NCBI RefSeq assembly: GCF_964204645.1
Contig: NC_134028.1
Coordinates: 9,341,001-9,405,000 of the forward strand
Origin: Tubulanus polymorphus
Taxonomy: Eukaryota; Nemertea; Palaeonemertea; Tubulaniformes; Tubulanidae
DNA length: 64,000 bases
Reading direction: 5' to 3'
The translations under genes and the position numbers were made by a program. Shown piece after piece: positions 1 through 13,045 of the stretch (the first letter of the stretch is position 1; each line of letters begins with the position of its first letter). The notes below the pieces were generated by a model. That model worked only from the letters and a program-made list of their open reading frames with translations, was not told the DNA's origin and ran no database searches.

Positions 1-728
1 GTATTATCAATAATACTTTCTATTTTATCGTAGATTTACGACAGAGTTCTATATTTAAGTTCCAGGCCTACGTCGTGTAGATCAAACGTGATACCCACTA
101 CATCTTAGAGAATTGATTTTAGAATTCAACCCACCACTTAAATCGCGTTGCCCGTAGTTATAGTGAATGAATCGCGCTGTTATATTGAGTCTCAACTCAA
201 ATTCATCGTATTTCGTGAAATTCCTGAAGTGTTTTCGATTTTTCGCGTATGGTGCTTTTTGTCCACGGGCCAGGGTGGTGGCTGGTTTTAATTGTATCAG
301 GGGAAACGTTTTGACTGCGAAGTACCTTACGAAATCTCACAATAGGGTATGTCATTACGAATCGATCGACCCCATCCCATAAACGCGAGTACGGACCCAC
401 CCAAAATATATCTCACATTATAATTTGAATGTCTTTGTAAACGATGATTTGGTCGACTTTTAACAACGATAAAGTGAAGAATTAGACAACTATGTGAGAT
501 AATCATGATCAAATGGCTTAAGGCCTGTTCCATTCAATCATATCTGCCTTCCTGGTCATATTAGGACTGTTGTTAACTGGAAATCATTTGAAAAATAGAA
601 ATGGGGATTGTTTTCAGGGATAATAACGTGAATTGCTTTTCACGATACATCCAAATCGCGGAGGGACATCGATATATAGCACAAAGAACAACTGCATCAA
701 CTTGAAATACCAACCTCTGTTTTTTTTC

Positions 729-905
729 TTGAAATATAGGGATCGAGCTAGTCATAGATTTCGTTTGATTATTTGGTGTCCCTTACAAACCCCATATACC
801 TGCCTGCATCGAAACAGGGGTTATGATTTTGAAATCGGAAATCGAAGTACAGATATAATTGTTTGATCGGTGGTTGAGTTGACAGAATTCTTTTTTTGTG
901 TAAAT
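729..905 (+). repeat. interspersed repeat family C, copy 1 (short)
   Basis: Shares ordered blocks with 12808-13045 and 22052-22300: a TTGAAATA..GGG start, TAGATTTCGTTTGAT, GGTGTCCCTTAC, then GAAATCGGAAATCGAAGTA and a GATCGG block. The three copies are clearly related but diverged. No coding capacity is seen, and terminal repeats are not obvious. It is probably a non-autonomous mobile element of unknown class. Confidence 0.6.
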
Positions 906-2837
906 CGAAGAACATGATTGGGAAATTTGTTTTTAGTATATTATATAAGTCCGTGCCAAAAAATTTGTATCCAAGTAGTAAGTTGTTAGCATTATTATAA
1001 CATCATGTATGTAATAAGCTTCTAGGTAATCAAGATTTTGAGTTCTTAACCTTCGCTGTCGTTGCTGGCTGAAGGGCGTACGTACATGTTGCTAATTCGA
1101 TGTAGATTCCTACTAAACTAATTTCAGATAATGAACGCTTGAGAGACGACATGTCAACAAGTGTCCACCGCGACCAGTAGTTCATCTGTAACAGAAAACT
1201 AACTTCATTTGCGGAATGATCGTCCTGAGTGTCCGTTATAGGAACTTAGCTTAATTAGTATCGGTGTATATAGCGACGGCTAGAATCTGTACGGTTGATA
1301 ATTAAATTTATCAGATTGGGAGACATATAGGGTGGCGTAACCGTAGGATAGCGCATCAATCACACTAATCCCATCGGCGTATGTGTCTAATAGAGTTTTT
1401 GGATCATATTCTGCAGGTTGTTGATATGTAACCGAACAGGATTTGTGTACAGCAGCAATTCTGAGCTTTTCATATGCCATTCTATGATTCGTAAAAGCAA
1501 ACATCATTGATATGAACAGTCTTGCTGTAATAGTTCGGTATGCTTCCACCGAGGACCATATAGATTGCAGCCCTATGAAGCATGATTAGATTCGGGACCT
1601 ATATTTCTAAGATAGAAATCATGGCGTATCCTCACCATATGTCGGGCTTGTATAGAGTTTCACCCGAAGGTGTTCGCGGTTCTTATAGAAACGCTTTAAA
1701 AACGCATGTTTCTTTATCGTGTGTTATTCCAATGCATTATACACGCCACACAATGGACTTCGTGTTTTCAAAACTGACGCGAATCGTGAAAACCTTGTCT
1801 GATGTATGGAACCCAGCGGGGTCCAGCCCTCTCCCAGTCAATCATACATTGATCCCGGGCCCCTTGACCTATGTCGATTCGGCTCGAAAACGCCGTCGAT
1901 TTATACCGGCTTTATATTTGCCCGCATTTGCGCGATATTTCCGAGCAGCAAGGCCTTAAAAGTAATCTATTTTTTCTACTCAAGTATAGCCACAGGTTAA
2001 ATCCATTTAATTCACTCGAACCCCACTGAGCCGCATTGTGCTGCGGGCTGTTATTCTCCGGCGTACATGAAATGCCATTTCATTCGCCATAAACATTATT
2101 CCTATCAAAACTCATTTAAAAACTGTAAAAGGCCAAGCGATGTGCCCCTATCGAAAAAAATATCGGCATCGGTTCTAAGACGTTTTATAGTTATATCATT
2201 AGCGAGCAATTGCGTAATTATTTTCACGAAATCAAATAAAACGCGAATTCCAATAGAAATTCCTACGTACGCTTGATTTATGGTGTAAATCCGACTTCTG
2301 TAATACTAATGAGGTTTTAAACATTCGAACCGTCACATCTGGCTTCGTAAAACGGTTTTAATTGGAGACAAATTAGGATTAGAGGGTTTGAATAATAGAA
2401 ATGGGCTATTTAAATGCTTCAAACTGTTTGCGATCGTTTTGTTCGGTGTTTCTAAACAAGCAATACATGATGAATATGTTCAAGTTGGCAGAACTAAGTC
2501 GTTACAACCTCGTAGTAATTATCTAGACAAGATTATGACTCCAGGTTACAAAAATCAAAGAAACTTAAAGTATAGAAGTTTTAAGTATAGTTTTAGCTCC
2601 ACAATCTATTCTAAGCGAGAACTCAATAGACTCTCAATGCGTTTTGAAATTTTTGCCATTTCATCATAAAAATTAGAAAAACATCCAGGAAACTTCGCAT
2701 TAGCTCGCATTCGCTCTGACATGCTCCTTGTCGTCTCTAGTTCTTTTGGCATGGTTAAGGTGACAGGCCGAATCTTCTAAATGATAATGTGGATATTCCA
2801 AATTAGAAATTATCTTTAAAAGCTAGCAGCGAAACAA

Positions 2838-2912
2838 ATTATGCATTCTCTGCGGATCGAACCTGGGCCTCGTGCACCAGGAACCCCTACTTTGCTGTTC
2901 TTAGATAAGCTG
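2838..2912 (-). repeat. possible tRNA-related SINE remnant
   Basis: The minus strand contains GGTTCGATCC, a good match to the Pol III B box, preceded by GGCCCA. The expected T-stem does not pair and there is no clear A box or anticodon arm, so this is not a functional tRNA. It may be the head of an old SINE or a chance match. Confidence 0.22.
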
Positions 2913-5900
2913 GACTCCATATAGTTAAATTAGTTCATCTCCAATGTTTTAACTCCCTGTGTCACCCAGATTATTGAATCCGAAAAGCATCCTGAACTAT
3001 GTATCCTGAGTCTATGGTCATATCAACCGAGACCGCGTAGATGCTCCCTAGTGACCGTGTAAAGGTTCTGCTTCAAATCGTATTTGCGTAAAGTACTCTC
3101 TTCTGCATCTCTTCTTCCTTCTTTTCCTCATTCTCTGCCCGCTAAGTTCTGCTATTTTCACTCGCGTGTGTGGTCCTTTGACTTCTACTTATCATTGTGT
3201 TAGTCAATTTTGCGTCCGCAGTTAGATAGGGTAAGAGCTTTAACCTCTCCATTTCTCACTCGGTACTGACTCGGGATATAAGTAAGAGGTAATCGCCGGT
3301 ATAGTTTGTTTAAAGAGTGAGAGGTATTTACTCTCAGTTCTCTCGAACGTGATGAAGCATTAAATTTATTCACTTCACTCTGTCAGCTTTAATACACAAG
3401 AAGCGAGTACTCTATCGTACGCGACTCTGTACGGTTGGCGGTTCGATACCGACGTTTTTTCTTTTGGGGAAATATTTCGTCGAAATCGTTTAGATCTGGG
3501 AAATGAATTGAGAAATTGTGGAGCGCACGACTATACTCGCACTAGGAAATATTCTGTTACCCAATGTATTTCTCGTGTTCCTCAACCAAGAAATAAAGTC
3601 CAAAAACATGGATCCCGTAGCGGGGGTGCATGGTGGGGTGGTGCGGTGCGTACCCCTCGAGTTCTGGAGTTCCGCTGCATCCCAGAAAAACACATCTACA
3701 GGCAAATGAATTTAAACATTTTTCGCTATTAGGATTACGCTCCCCCCATCAAAACCCGACGCTACGGCCACGGAAAGTGTCTTATTAACGGGCTTCTAAA
3801 TCTATTCTTAAATCTTAGTTCTCTCGCCGCATCAGGCCGACGGGTTTTTTTAGCTCCCTTAGATCACTGCATCGAACATCCCTAAAAGACCGCGCGATAT
3901 ATGTGTTTCTCCATTTGCGAAACGACGCATAAAAAAGAATTGTTACGCGTCTGACCAGCAGAACATTCTCAGCACTAGCGATTCCGGTAAGAGTTACGGA
4001 GAGATGTCTGTGATGTGGTGCCGAGTTTGTAATCTCTTTAAATCAGTCGTTTTATCGCCCGTCTGCCGCGTGTGAAATCAATGTCATTAACCCGTTACAC
4101 ATCTCTGCCCTTTTACGATCCCCCCTATTGATCTATCAGTCGTACCGTTGACAAGATTTGTGTTTTCCTGTAACCCGATACGCCAGGTTAATGTAAAACG
4201 CTACTTGTTGATTTTGTACTCGGCGCACGCTAACGCGGTGAAGAGGCGACTGCGTGATCAACTAGCGTGTACACACAAAGAGCGCGCTATATCATCGTTA
4301 AAAAAAAACTAAAGAAAGCGAACATTTTAATCATTACTAAAATGAATAGAAATGTTAATACTATACAGCGTACTACACATTTAAAAGATTAAAAACGATA
4401 TTAAAACCACGGTATGTACAAGATTTAAAAGTTTTAAAAACTCGAGAATTCATTCAATCAAAAATTGATTTAAAAGACACGATTTTTCGAACTCACACTA
4501 TAGTGAGATCATCGTCACACCCGAGTGTGGTTATTCTACCGCGATATTCTGATAACTATGAAAAGAAAGAACTCAAAAAAAATTGTGAAGTTAGTCTTCC
4601 CTATAAATGAAGTGAAATCGTTGCAAATTTCGAGATTTTAATGTTCATAACTATACCGGTAATTCCTTTATTCTTGTGCGTATACTAGCAACAAGTAACC
4701 ATCCCCTAAAGTTTTTTGATATTCATACGACGGTGCGGCGTCTCCTTCCAGGCAAACGATATACGCTTTTCCCATCAATGGTACTCTCGTCCATGTCTTG
4801 TCTGATATGGACTCTCTTGTCTGATGGACACTCGTGCGCGATTCAGCGAATTGCGCCGTTACCATTTCATATTTATATCTATAAGTATCAGGTTTTAAGC
4901 CGTTGTTATGCAAAGAGTTATACTTATTGATAACGGCAATTGCAAATGTTTACGACTCGATGATAAACAATAGATGTTTAATCGGGCTTGTTTTATCGCG
5001 TGGATAATTTATCAATTGTATCGGTTACGTAAACCGATATCAAATCGCTAACCAAAATGCGGATAGTATATTTCGTTGATAGTTAAACATACCAATAATT
5101 CTTATTTTGTAACATCAACCCATTTGAATACAGTAGAGAACAGTGGCTATAACGAACTTCACGGGACCAGAAAATATATTCGTTATAACCGATAGTTCGT
5201 AGAGGTGCGAGCGAGTATGCTCTTACGCCTCCTTGGTCATACAGTCCTCTTTTTTAAAGTACAAATAAATTTTATTAAACAAAGTCAATAGTATATACAA
5301 AATAAATACATGCTAAGGTCCAAAGGACATTATAAGCAATTACAATTGTCATAGAAATAACAGTGGCATTTGACTGTGATCATACAGTCCTCTCTCGCAC
5401 AGCCAGCCCATCCCTTTCAGCTATGGCATTGGCGAAATAATCCACGAATTCATATGCCCTTGAAAATGGGAGAAAAAAATGGATGGTATTCACAGCAAGC
5501 CTGAGAATGTCGGCCATATTGTGAACCAGGGAGTCAAAATTGGAAATAGATGTATGCCTCTAATGGGGGTCGAGGACTTTTATGGACGGCTGATAATCTA
5601 CTACGACGTTATGCCCAGTGTAGTCAAATCATTTGAAATATCACGTTTACCTAATGCTTCTTCTCATCTATACAATAGTGAATCATATACCCTCCTATGA
5701 TATCGTAAATCTGCTCTACCTTGAACATTTAAGTCAGATATCTATCGGGATGTAGACACAGCGAATGCACTTAATGTTAGCAGAGAAAATAATGAAATGT
5801 ACATTGTATTGATAGTCAATTTGATGGTTGTTATAATAATTATAGGCGTATTTACCGTTGCAGGTATGAAGCTACTAAATAGCTCAGTTATCTTACAATA

Positions 5901-6600
5901 TTTGCTTTAGACTGTTGTTATCTCGGGGGGGATGAAGATGCGATGGTTTTTACGGAGGTAAATTGTCGATCGGTTTTGAAAGAAAACTCGACGATCGGGG
6001 CAAGATAAACCCTCCCGTTCCGACGAGACAAACATAGATATCTCCCGCAGTTAGCGATAAGATCTATAATCGTCTTATCACTGGGAGATAAGATCGACGA
6101 TAAACCCATCCTCGCTTACTGCCTTCCGCGAGGTAAAACTAATACTGTTGGTTCGGGTGTTTTCGAACTTATGCTTTTCAAGGACATCGGTCGATCACGA
6201 TTTTGACGACGTAAGTGTTTCCAGTTCTTTTTCAACGCAGGACCACAGTACCAGCTATCCCTCCAGAGGGCGTGGCGAGCACTCGGTCTCAAATTTTGTT
6301 TTTTTTTCACGTTTTATATTCAATTTTGTCTCCATGTGCTATTCTTATGGTTGGACTGAAATAAATATATTATCTTATTGTATCTTGCGATACCAAAATA
6401 AGTTCATTTTCGATTAACTTGAATTTGATTATTCAAACACCCGTGTCCAAATACTATCGCACGAGCATCCTTCTTCTATAGATAGAGATCCAGTATGCAT
6501 CGACATCTAAACCTAACGGGCTGGAATCATGGATCTGTAAGCGGTACTGGACCTATAGACGCATGAGGAGCGGTTTTTGTAATTTTAATTTAAGGCAAAA

Positions 6601-6780
6601 TGATACCCCGTTTCTCCTGATCGGCCGGGTCACTTCAGTGATACCGCGATGAAATTTGTAATCAGTTCATTTCTATAGCTGCTGGGTATGTTATGGTAAG
6701 CTTGATCGTGATTTTGAAAAAGTTATGTACAGACCGGGTCAACATTTAAGCTAAGCACACTAAGGAGAAACGACTTATCA
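6601..6780 (+). mobile_element. MITE family A, copy 1
   Basis: About 180 bp bounded by imperfect inverted repeats: left end TGATACCCCGTTTCTCC, right end GGAGAAACGACTTATCA. The interior has the family blocks ATCGGCCGGGTCA, CAGTTCATTTCTATAGCTG, AGCTTGATC and CCGGGTCAAC. The same blocks occur in the same order at 16.6, 60.0 and 62.4 kb. No ORF is present, so it must be mobilised in trans by a DNA transposase, whose superfamily is not determined. Confidence 0.8.
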
Positions 6781-9253
6781 TTTTTATCAGCCTTAATTCT
6801 CCATTTTCTGATTACAATATAACGTATGATCCGATAAAATATATGAACCCGTTACCATGACAATTGACTGTACGTGTTTAAATGCATTCCGTAAGCAATG
6901 GTAAAAAGTACAACAACAACTGTTCGGTGTCAACTTTCACTCGGTTTTGGTTCGCGATAATTCGGTTTAATGCGAATTCAATCAGTATTCTAAACGAGGA
7001 TGCGGATCGTTCTCGACTGTGTTGTTCGGTTACCGGTGGCTGTTCATCATTGCGCAACGGCAGCGGGGCGGTTAGTAACGGGCAACAGCCGTTTTAAGAA
7101 TCGAGAAGGAAAGCTTCTTATAAAACCCCTCCGTAAAACGCATCTGTGCGTGTAATGCACGCAGGCTGTAAATAATCCGGCTGAAGTGTCTCAAAATACA
7201 CAACAATAGAATTCTGAGTATATCGGACGAAAACGTATCTACAGCTTAGCTTAAAACCCCGAGGACAGTGTGTGTATGTTTTGCGTAGTATAATAAAGTA
7301 AACTTAAACTCAAATAGATACGAATAAATAGACATATGAATTTTTCTAAGTGGACTGGATTCTACGTTTCGCTCCATTCATCGCGGATTAAAGACACTGC
7401 CGATGGTTACAGTTCATACTGAGAAGAGAATTGTAATCGTTGACGAAAAAAATTCCATTCCTCCAATGAGTCTTTTTTATTTTCATCATTATCAGTGGTG
7501 CGTTTCTTTATCCACGTATATTCATTAGTAGCTGTGTGTCGATTCTTATGATGAATAATTAATTTCAACCAGTTTTTGAACAGGCACGCCGAATCGGACC
7601 CGTGTATTACTCATTGTATATTAACGATTTCGATCGATGATTGTGGAATTTATGTTGCTCTGCTTTTCCCCCTGGATGACACCATGGATGTTCTACGGTG
7701 GCAAGCGAGGATCCGCTATATTCGGTTCTCGGGCATAATACGACTAGAACAAACATGGGCAATATCCCCAAAAAAATTTCGAGTGACTGGTTGATTTGCT
7801 TTCAAATGACTTTTCGAACAGATGCAATATTAAGATTAAATCATTTTTAAATGTGTTTTCTAATCGAGATATCCAAAGTAGCGTTGATTCTAGACGTCGT
7901 TTCAGCAATGGATCCTTTTTCGGTCAGTCAACCCGCCAGATGTGGTGTTGGTCAAAACCAGGAGTCTTAAGCTAATTCTTATTCTCAGCGACACAGAATC
8001 TGATGGTGCCATGTATACATAGCGATATGTATGATCCAGTTATAGGTCTAGCAGTTGATTAGACTTATAGCTGCTAACTTTCCACGTATGCGAAAACGCT
8101 GCCCATGTCTCGTAGACCATTCTGATTACCGGTATTCAAGAATGATCGATATTAACACAAACTTCGAGTTATAGAACGATTTACGTAGCCGGGAAATATC
8201 CAAACGAATCGAAGGAAAAGTTATCCTTTCATTAACAGACCCCAGTTCCGAGGGTAAAGTGACATTCTCTTGCTATAAACACTTCACCGACTTCTTAAGA
8301 AAATCATACCAACGCAAAACCCTCGATAAACAATGGCAATAAGCTAAAGTTTCTGATATGTAGCATACGCATATATCATCGGGATTTGCGGCATTTCGGT
8401 CGATAGTCTGATTATATTGTTGGCCCGATACGACAAACTTCTATAGTTAACAAAAACCTATTGTTCATTCTAGTGCCGATGTATGTATATGTATAAAATG
8501 GAGGGTCTCTTTTCGCTGATTTACGATATACGTCAATAATTAACTAGTATTAGTCACTGATAGTATAAGATGAATTAATAGCTAATTCTTAATGATACAA
8601 CAGCTCAAGTAGCGGTTTCTACATAGGTGATGTGCCAGTGAACTATATAGTCTATTTAATCGACCTACTCGTGAGAAAGTCTTTTGACAAGCGTCACGTA
8701 TATACTTGGATGTCCAATAGGAACAAACTGGAATATGAAATTCAAGATTCGTTGAAAAGTCAGGGAATTTTGTAAAAAACCTAAAAATCGGTGATTGCTA
8801 GATCGCGCATAAAATGAAACAGTTTCCGTTCATATCTTACGTATTTAACTGTTTAAATTGATCGGATCTTTAGCATATCGAATCAGGAAAAAAACGTGCA
8901 TGTCGAGGAATAGTCAGGGAAAAAGTGAGTCAAATAAATGTGGCGACCCTGTCAGAGTCATACCCAGTCACGACTGGTCTCTATAAAGTGTGCTAGGTGT
9001 CTTGATGTTGAACTCGAGTCAACTCAAGGATTTTGCAGGTCCACTGTTCGTTTAACTCGACCAGATTGAAAAGCGGATAATTCAACGAACTTCAACTCAA
9101 ACCATGCGATACCGTGAAAATGATATAGCTTCTTGGTTATGATCGGCAGAGATAGCCAATCGCATACGTACCTACCAAAGTGGTTTCCTTAGTTGCGCAG
9201 TCAATGTTTGAGATTTAAGATCAGTCATAATCCAGTTTCATCCTGTTGCTATA

Positions 9254-9495
9254 TCTGGGGTTGATCTAGGGGGCTGATACAGGTAGGGGAGGGGTACGCC
9301 CCAGAATAGGGCACCTGATCATCGGAAAACATAAACTATTTTCAAAAATACTGAGAACATGGATTTAAACGTTTTAGGTATATATTAGTAGATATCCTAT
9401 AGCGCATATTTTTCATTTTCCCTAAGAATTTCAGGGCAACTTGATATTTTAGGGGGTTGGGGCACCCTCTGCACCCTCCCTGGACCCACCCCTGA
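9254..9495. mobile_element. hAT-like non-autonomous element with G-rich ends
   Basis: The left end TCTGGGGTTGATCTAGG matches the reverse complement of the right end (TCAGGGGTGGGTCCAGG) over most positions. This is the G-rich CAGGGG..GATCCAG type of terminus common in hAT-like MITEs. No coding sequence is seen and no clear target-site duplication was found. The class is inferred from the terminus only. Confidence 0.5.
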
Positions 9496-10145
9496 CTAAC
9501 CTAATGTCAATGCTCGCAGTATAACCAGGGTTTGTTTTTGGATGCGTTCGCGGAACCGTCCAAACACCGCTTCCTAAAAACAACCCCGCGATCATGAATG
9601 ACGCAACCTTAAGAACACAAATGTTTAGACGGAACTGCAGTACAGACAGACCTGATGGCGATATGTTTGCAGTAGGAAGAGTGACATTGACACATAGGTT
9701 TAGAATTTTTCACCGTCAATTATCGGGTCCAATTCCAACAAACAAAGCCATTAAAGCATAAAAAATCCATGTGTCAATCTTGTGCAACTTGTGAAGGATT
9801 CCATCCGCTGATTGTTACCGGAAACGAGGCCGCGATAATTAACTGGAATATCGATTTTTGCAACTTGTTGACTGGTTCAGTTTATGTATTGACAATACAA
9901 ATGGACTGGTGTCCGCTAGAGTGATGACGGACGTGACGTGATCAGCTTCAATCTAATCTAGACATTAATCAAATATACAAAATCGAAACACAGTCTCGAT
10001 TGAGCAATATGAGAGAAATCCAAATACTGTATACACACGCGCGTCTTAACAGATAACGGGGCTCTCTCGAATTACGAAACCGCAAGTTTATTTATAAATT
10101 TCTGATGATTTGTGACTTACGTTTCGTTGTTCTTGTATTTTTCAG

Positions 10146-10761
10146 ACAACAAATGCCGGCGACGTTGCCCGGGCAACTGACCATGGAAAAAACGCCGTGT
10201 TACTTCGTCACAAAAGATGCGCCGAGAAAGATCTTCAACATGGATAAGAATATCAAGTTGATACTAGTAGTGAGAGACCCGGTGACTCGAGCTATCTCAG
10301 ATTATACGCAGAGCTTAAGCAAAAGGACAGCTAAAAAGCCATTTGCCGATTTGGCCTTGTTGCGAAATTCGACCGTCGTCGACGGCCATTGGGGGGCTAT
10401 ACGCATTGGCATGTACGCGGTACATTTAGAGCGCTGGCTTCGTTATTTCCCGATGGAACAAATTCACGTAGTCAGCGGCGAAAAACTCATCTCGGAACCG
10501 GCGAAAATAATGGCCGGCGTGCAGGGCTTTCTCGGCATTAAAAACATCATCAACGAAAAACATTTCTTCTTCAACGAAACGAAAGGATTTCCGTGCTTGA
10601 AGAAAGGCGAGAGCAGCGCGCGACCGCATTGTCTCGGTAAAACGAAAGGGCGCCAACACCCGTACATAGACCCTCGCGTCATCGTGAGGTTAAGACAATT
10701 CTTTCGGCCGTTCAATAAGAAATTCGAAGAGCTAACCGGAATGAAATTCGGGTGGACGTAG
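10146..10761 (+). CDS. HS3ST: heparan sulfate glucosamine 3-O-sulfotransferase, last exon
   Basis: This exon encodes 204 residues up to TAG, the C-terminal two thirds of a Golgi type II enzyme that moves sulfate from PAPS to the 3-OH of glucosamine in heparan sulfate. It starts after a strong acceptor (TTCTTGTATTTTTCAG), with one base completing a split codon; the ATG at 10105 lies in the intron. Seen, numbering from the first whole codon: MEKTP (13-17), the 3'-phosphate-binding motif [13 protein letters not shown] (43-55), [11 protein letters not shown] (140-150) with a possible N-glycosylation site, paired cysteines 150 and 162, [11 protein letters not shown] (162-172, PAPS contact) and a terminal FGWT. 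LGKTKGR is typical of the HS3ST2/3/4/6 branch rather than HS3ST1 or 5. Missing here, and expected in an upstream exon outside the window, are the cytoplasmic tail, anchor, 5'-PAPS loop and catalytic Glu. The frame is intact. Confidence 0.96.
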
Positions 10762-10860
10762 CACGCCTCGCGTTACCGTATAGAATTTCTATTAAGAACA
10801 AATTGAAACCATGTGCTATTATTTTTTTTCGAATCGACAAGACTTAATTCGCTGCGTGAA

Positions 10861-10866
10861 AATAAA
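10861..10866 (+). terminator. polyadenylation signal of the HS3ST gene
   Basis: AATAAA lies 100 bases after the HS3ST stop codon. It is followed within 30 bases by a GT-rich stretch (GTTGCCTCGTATTGTG), the usual order for a cleavage and polyadenylation site. The 3' UTR would be short. Further AT-rich hexamer-like sites occur near 11.04 kb and could be used instead. Confidence 0.6.
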
Positions 10867-11487
10867 TGACGTTGCCTCGTATTGTGGACAATCATTTCGG
10901 GAAAAACGTGTCTGCTAAAACGTAGTCGTAGGTGTCGGCTATACCCACATCTGTGACGTGCGGAGGACAGAGACATCTATTGTCATCCAGTGTTATCTCG
11001 TGGTTGCGAAGCATAATCAACTTGTAAATAGATAAGATAACAAAATAAGATATATAAAATGATAAACAGACTAATGTTTATTACTGCTACAAATATATTT
11101 CTGATTGTATCGAACTTTGCGGATGCATTCGGACCTATTTAAAACACTTCTTCTATCAGTCGCGGACTATAGCGGAGTGGTTTTTTTTGTGAATCAGTAT
11201 AACACGAGTTATTTTTCAAATCACCCGTTTCTCATTTATTCACACGTCAAATATTATTGAGTTTCACAAAGTCAGATATAGATGTATCATCTATAGATTC
11301 TTATTTTACTAGATGTTTATTAATAGGTTATTATTGCTCAGTGAATGGACAATTGAGAGAAATGGATATATCACGGTTTATCTATAGAATTGTAGGTAGT
11401 TTCTAAAGGATCAGCTTATCATTAAAAAAAAACACGGGCAACTTTTATGCTCAATTCTCAGTCTGGTGTGGGAAAAAATAACCGCCT
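10867..11487. other. intergenic spacer between HS3ST and tRNA-Pro
   Basis: AT-rich DNA without a convincing ORF, splice pair or recognised repeat. An A-run at 11473-11478 is the transcription stop for the tRNA on the opposite strand. Confidence 0.5.
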
Positions 11488-11559
11488 GGGCTCGTCCGGG
11501 AATCGAACCCGGGACCTCTCGCACCCGAAGCGAGAATCATACCTCTAGACCAACGAGCC
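11488..11559 (-). tRNA. tRNA-Pro (anticodon CGG)
   Basis: A complete 72-base cloverleaf on the minus strand. The acceptor stem GGCTCGT pairs with ACGAGCC, followed by discriminator C. The anticodon stem CTCGC/GCGAG encloses the loop TTCGGGT, giving CGG. The T arm is CCGGG-TTCGATT-CCCGG and holds a canonical B box, and the A box TTGGTCTAGAGG is good. No intron is present and CCA is not encoded, as in eukaryotes. A run of six T follows about ten bases downstream as a Pol III terminator. It very closely resembles metazoan tRNA-Pro. Confidence 0.96.
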
Positions 11560-12528
11560 GTTGTCTGGCGGTAAAAATTTTAACAAAACCTAAGGTTCCT
11601 CTGCGGATGGGATTGATCTTGAGTTCTATGATCTTACATTGATCTTGTTGCGCATGCTATTTTTGCAAAGATATTATTTTCATGATCTTGCCTTTTTGTA
11701 TAGAATATAAAATTGTATAATATATATAACTAACCACTTCGATCAAAAATGCTGTGTGATATGTTTTCTACCGATTTTGGCCAAGTATAGTCATTCTTGA
11801 AAATCATTTCACGAAATGCAGGCCTCGATACTCCCCTGAAATAAAGCCGATCACACTTTGGAAATTTGCGCGCTGAAGTCTTGCCTCACCAGAAACTGAG
11901 AATTCAGGTGGGTCTCGCCTTCCGATTGATTACTCACACGCAAGTTCCACGCTTCATGGTAACAACTCTGGATTCCAAAAGTTAGGCATTTTCACTTTTT
12001 GAGCTGCGCGGTGCAAAGCTCGTGGACTCAATGATCATCGAAGAAGTCCCGCATTCGAATTCTATACGATATAATTTATCGAAACGAAACCACAAACGTT
12101 TCGGCTGTTGACTCGTCGCTTCGGCTTCGTGGACTCAATCTGGCCAGATATCACTACTTGCTCCTGCGGCAAGATCGCGAGTTAAAAATGGAGTCGCTTA
12201 TGAGGTGAAGGCTTGCGGTATAACGACAAGATCTCTAGCGTTTATTGTTACACTTAACATGCAACACGCATCTCTGCATAATGCATAAAAACTAAATTAA
12301 CGTCATGTCAAATCAGCCCTTGTCTACTGACCCTTTACCGCTCTTAGTCTAATACTGAAATGATAGTCGGCTCGCTGAATTGCCAAAAGGCGAGTTCTCC
12401 GAGCGTTGTTCTGTTTGTTTAATGGCTAAACGTCGGGTTACCTTGGTTTCTTGAATTACCTCTAACATCAATATAACTAGAGTAATCCTAGATGGCTGAA
12501 CATCTAGCGAAAAAATTACATATCTCAC

Positions 12529-12594
12529 CGGCTCGGACGCCGTTTCAGTAGCGCCGGCTTCGGAGTCTGACTCGATTAGCTGCCTCATCGCCAT
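12529..12594 (-). CDS. candidate small coding exon with strong donor
   Basis: On the minus strand an ATG opens 22 codons (MAMRQLIESDSEAG...) rich in Ser, Glu and Thr. They end exactly at CCG|GTGAGAT, a near-consensus splice donor. An in-frame stop lies three codons before the ATG, so this would be a first coding exon or start just inside one. The protein is unknown. The piece is short and the partner exon was not found, so this is a weak call. Confidence 0.25.
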
Positions 12595-12807
12595 CCAGTC
12601 GAATCATCCATCACACGCGCTGTGAAAGTCGTCGCTGATGCCAAACTTCTCATTTCCAACGACTACAAAAATAAGCCTGGAGACTGGACGTTGGGAAATA
12701 CGTTCAACCGATGAAATGATATTCTATTTCTTTCTTTTTAAATGATCGAAGTTTGAAATTTTGAAACTCGCTTCCAGCGCCCTTTTCGCATTACTGAATA
12801 TTCATCT

Positions 12808-13045
12808 AAAAATAGGGATCGACTCCATCATTCATTTCATCTAGATTTCGTTTGATTTTTGTTTTGATTTTGTGTCCCTTATGAACGCACCACTGCCGGA
12901 AGCGAAACTGGAGGTTTGATTCCCAAATCAGAAATCGAAGTGATCGGCGGTCGAATTTACAGAATTCTCTTTTTTGGTTTAAATTGAGGACCATATTTGA
13001 AACTTCGCTTCCGGTTCTCTGGGACAATCTTCAAACCAGCCTGCA
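12808..13045 (+). repeat. interspersed repeat family C, copy 2
   Basis: Same block order as 729-905 and 22052-22300: AAAATAGGGATCGA start, CTAGATTTCGTTTGAT, TGTGTCCCTTATG, GTTTGATT, AATCAGAAATCGAAGTGATC, then an ACCAGCCTG..GGC end that is shared with copy 3. It contains no coding potential that recurs between copies. Confidence 0.65.

Larger units (their letters stand above)
1..10145. other. gene-free stretch, probable intron or 5' flank of HS3ST
   Basis: No exon with convincing reading frame and splice sites was found here. The sulfotransferase exon starting at 10146 needs an upstream exon (membrane anchor and 5'-PAPS-binding loop). No frame here carries that sequence, so the intron probably extends beyond the left edge and covers this region. 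It holds one copy each of repeat families A and C, a hAT-like element near 9.3 kb and several short unresolved ORFs (for example 1582-1959 on plus, 5918-6109 on minus). Intron status is inference. Confidence 0.4.

Noticed and set aside
1582-1959. 125-codon plus-strand frame
   Set aside because: No domain, no splice sites and no codon bias beyond background; probably chance.
3430-3465. GGTTCGATACC followed by a T-run as a tRNA or Pol III gene
   Set aside because: No A box, acceptor or anticodon stem can be formed upstream.
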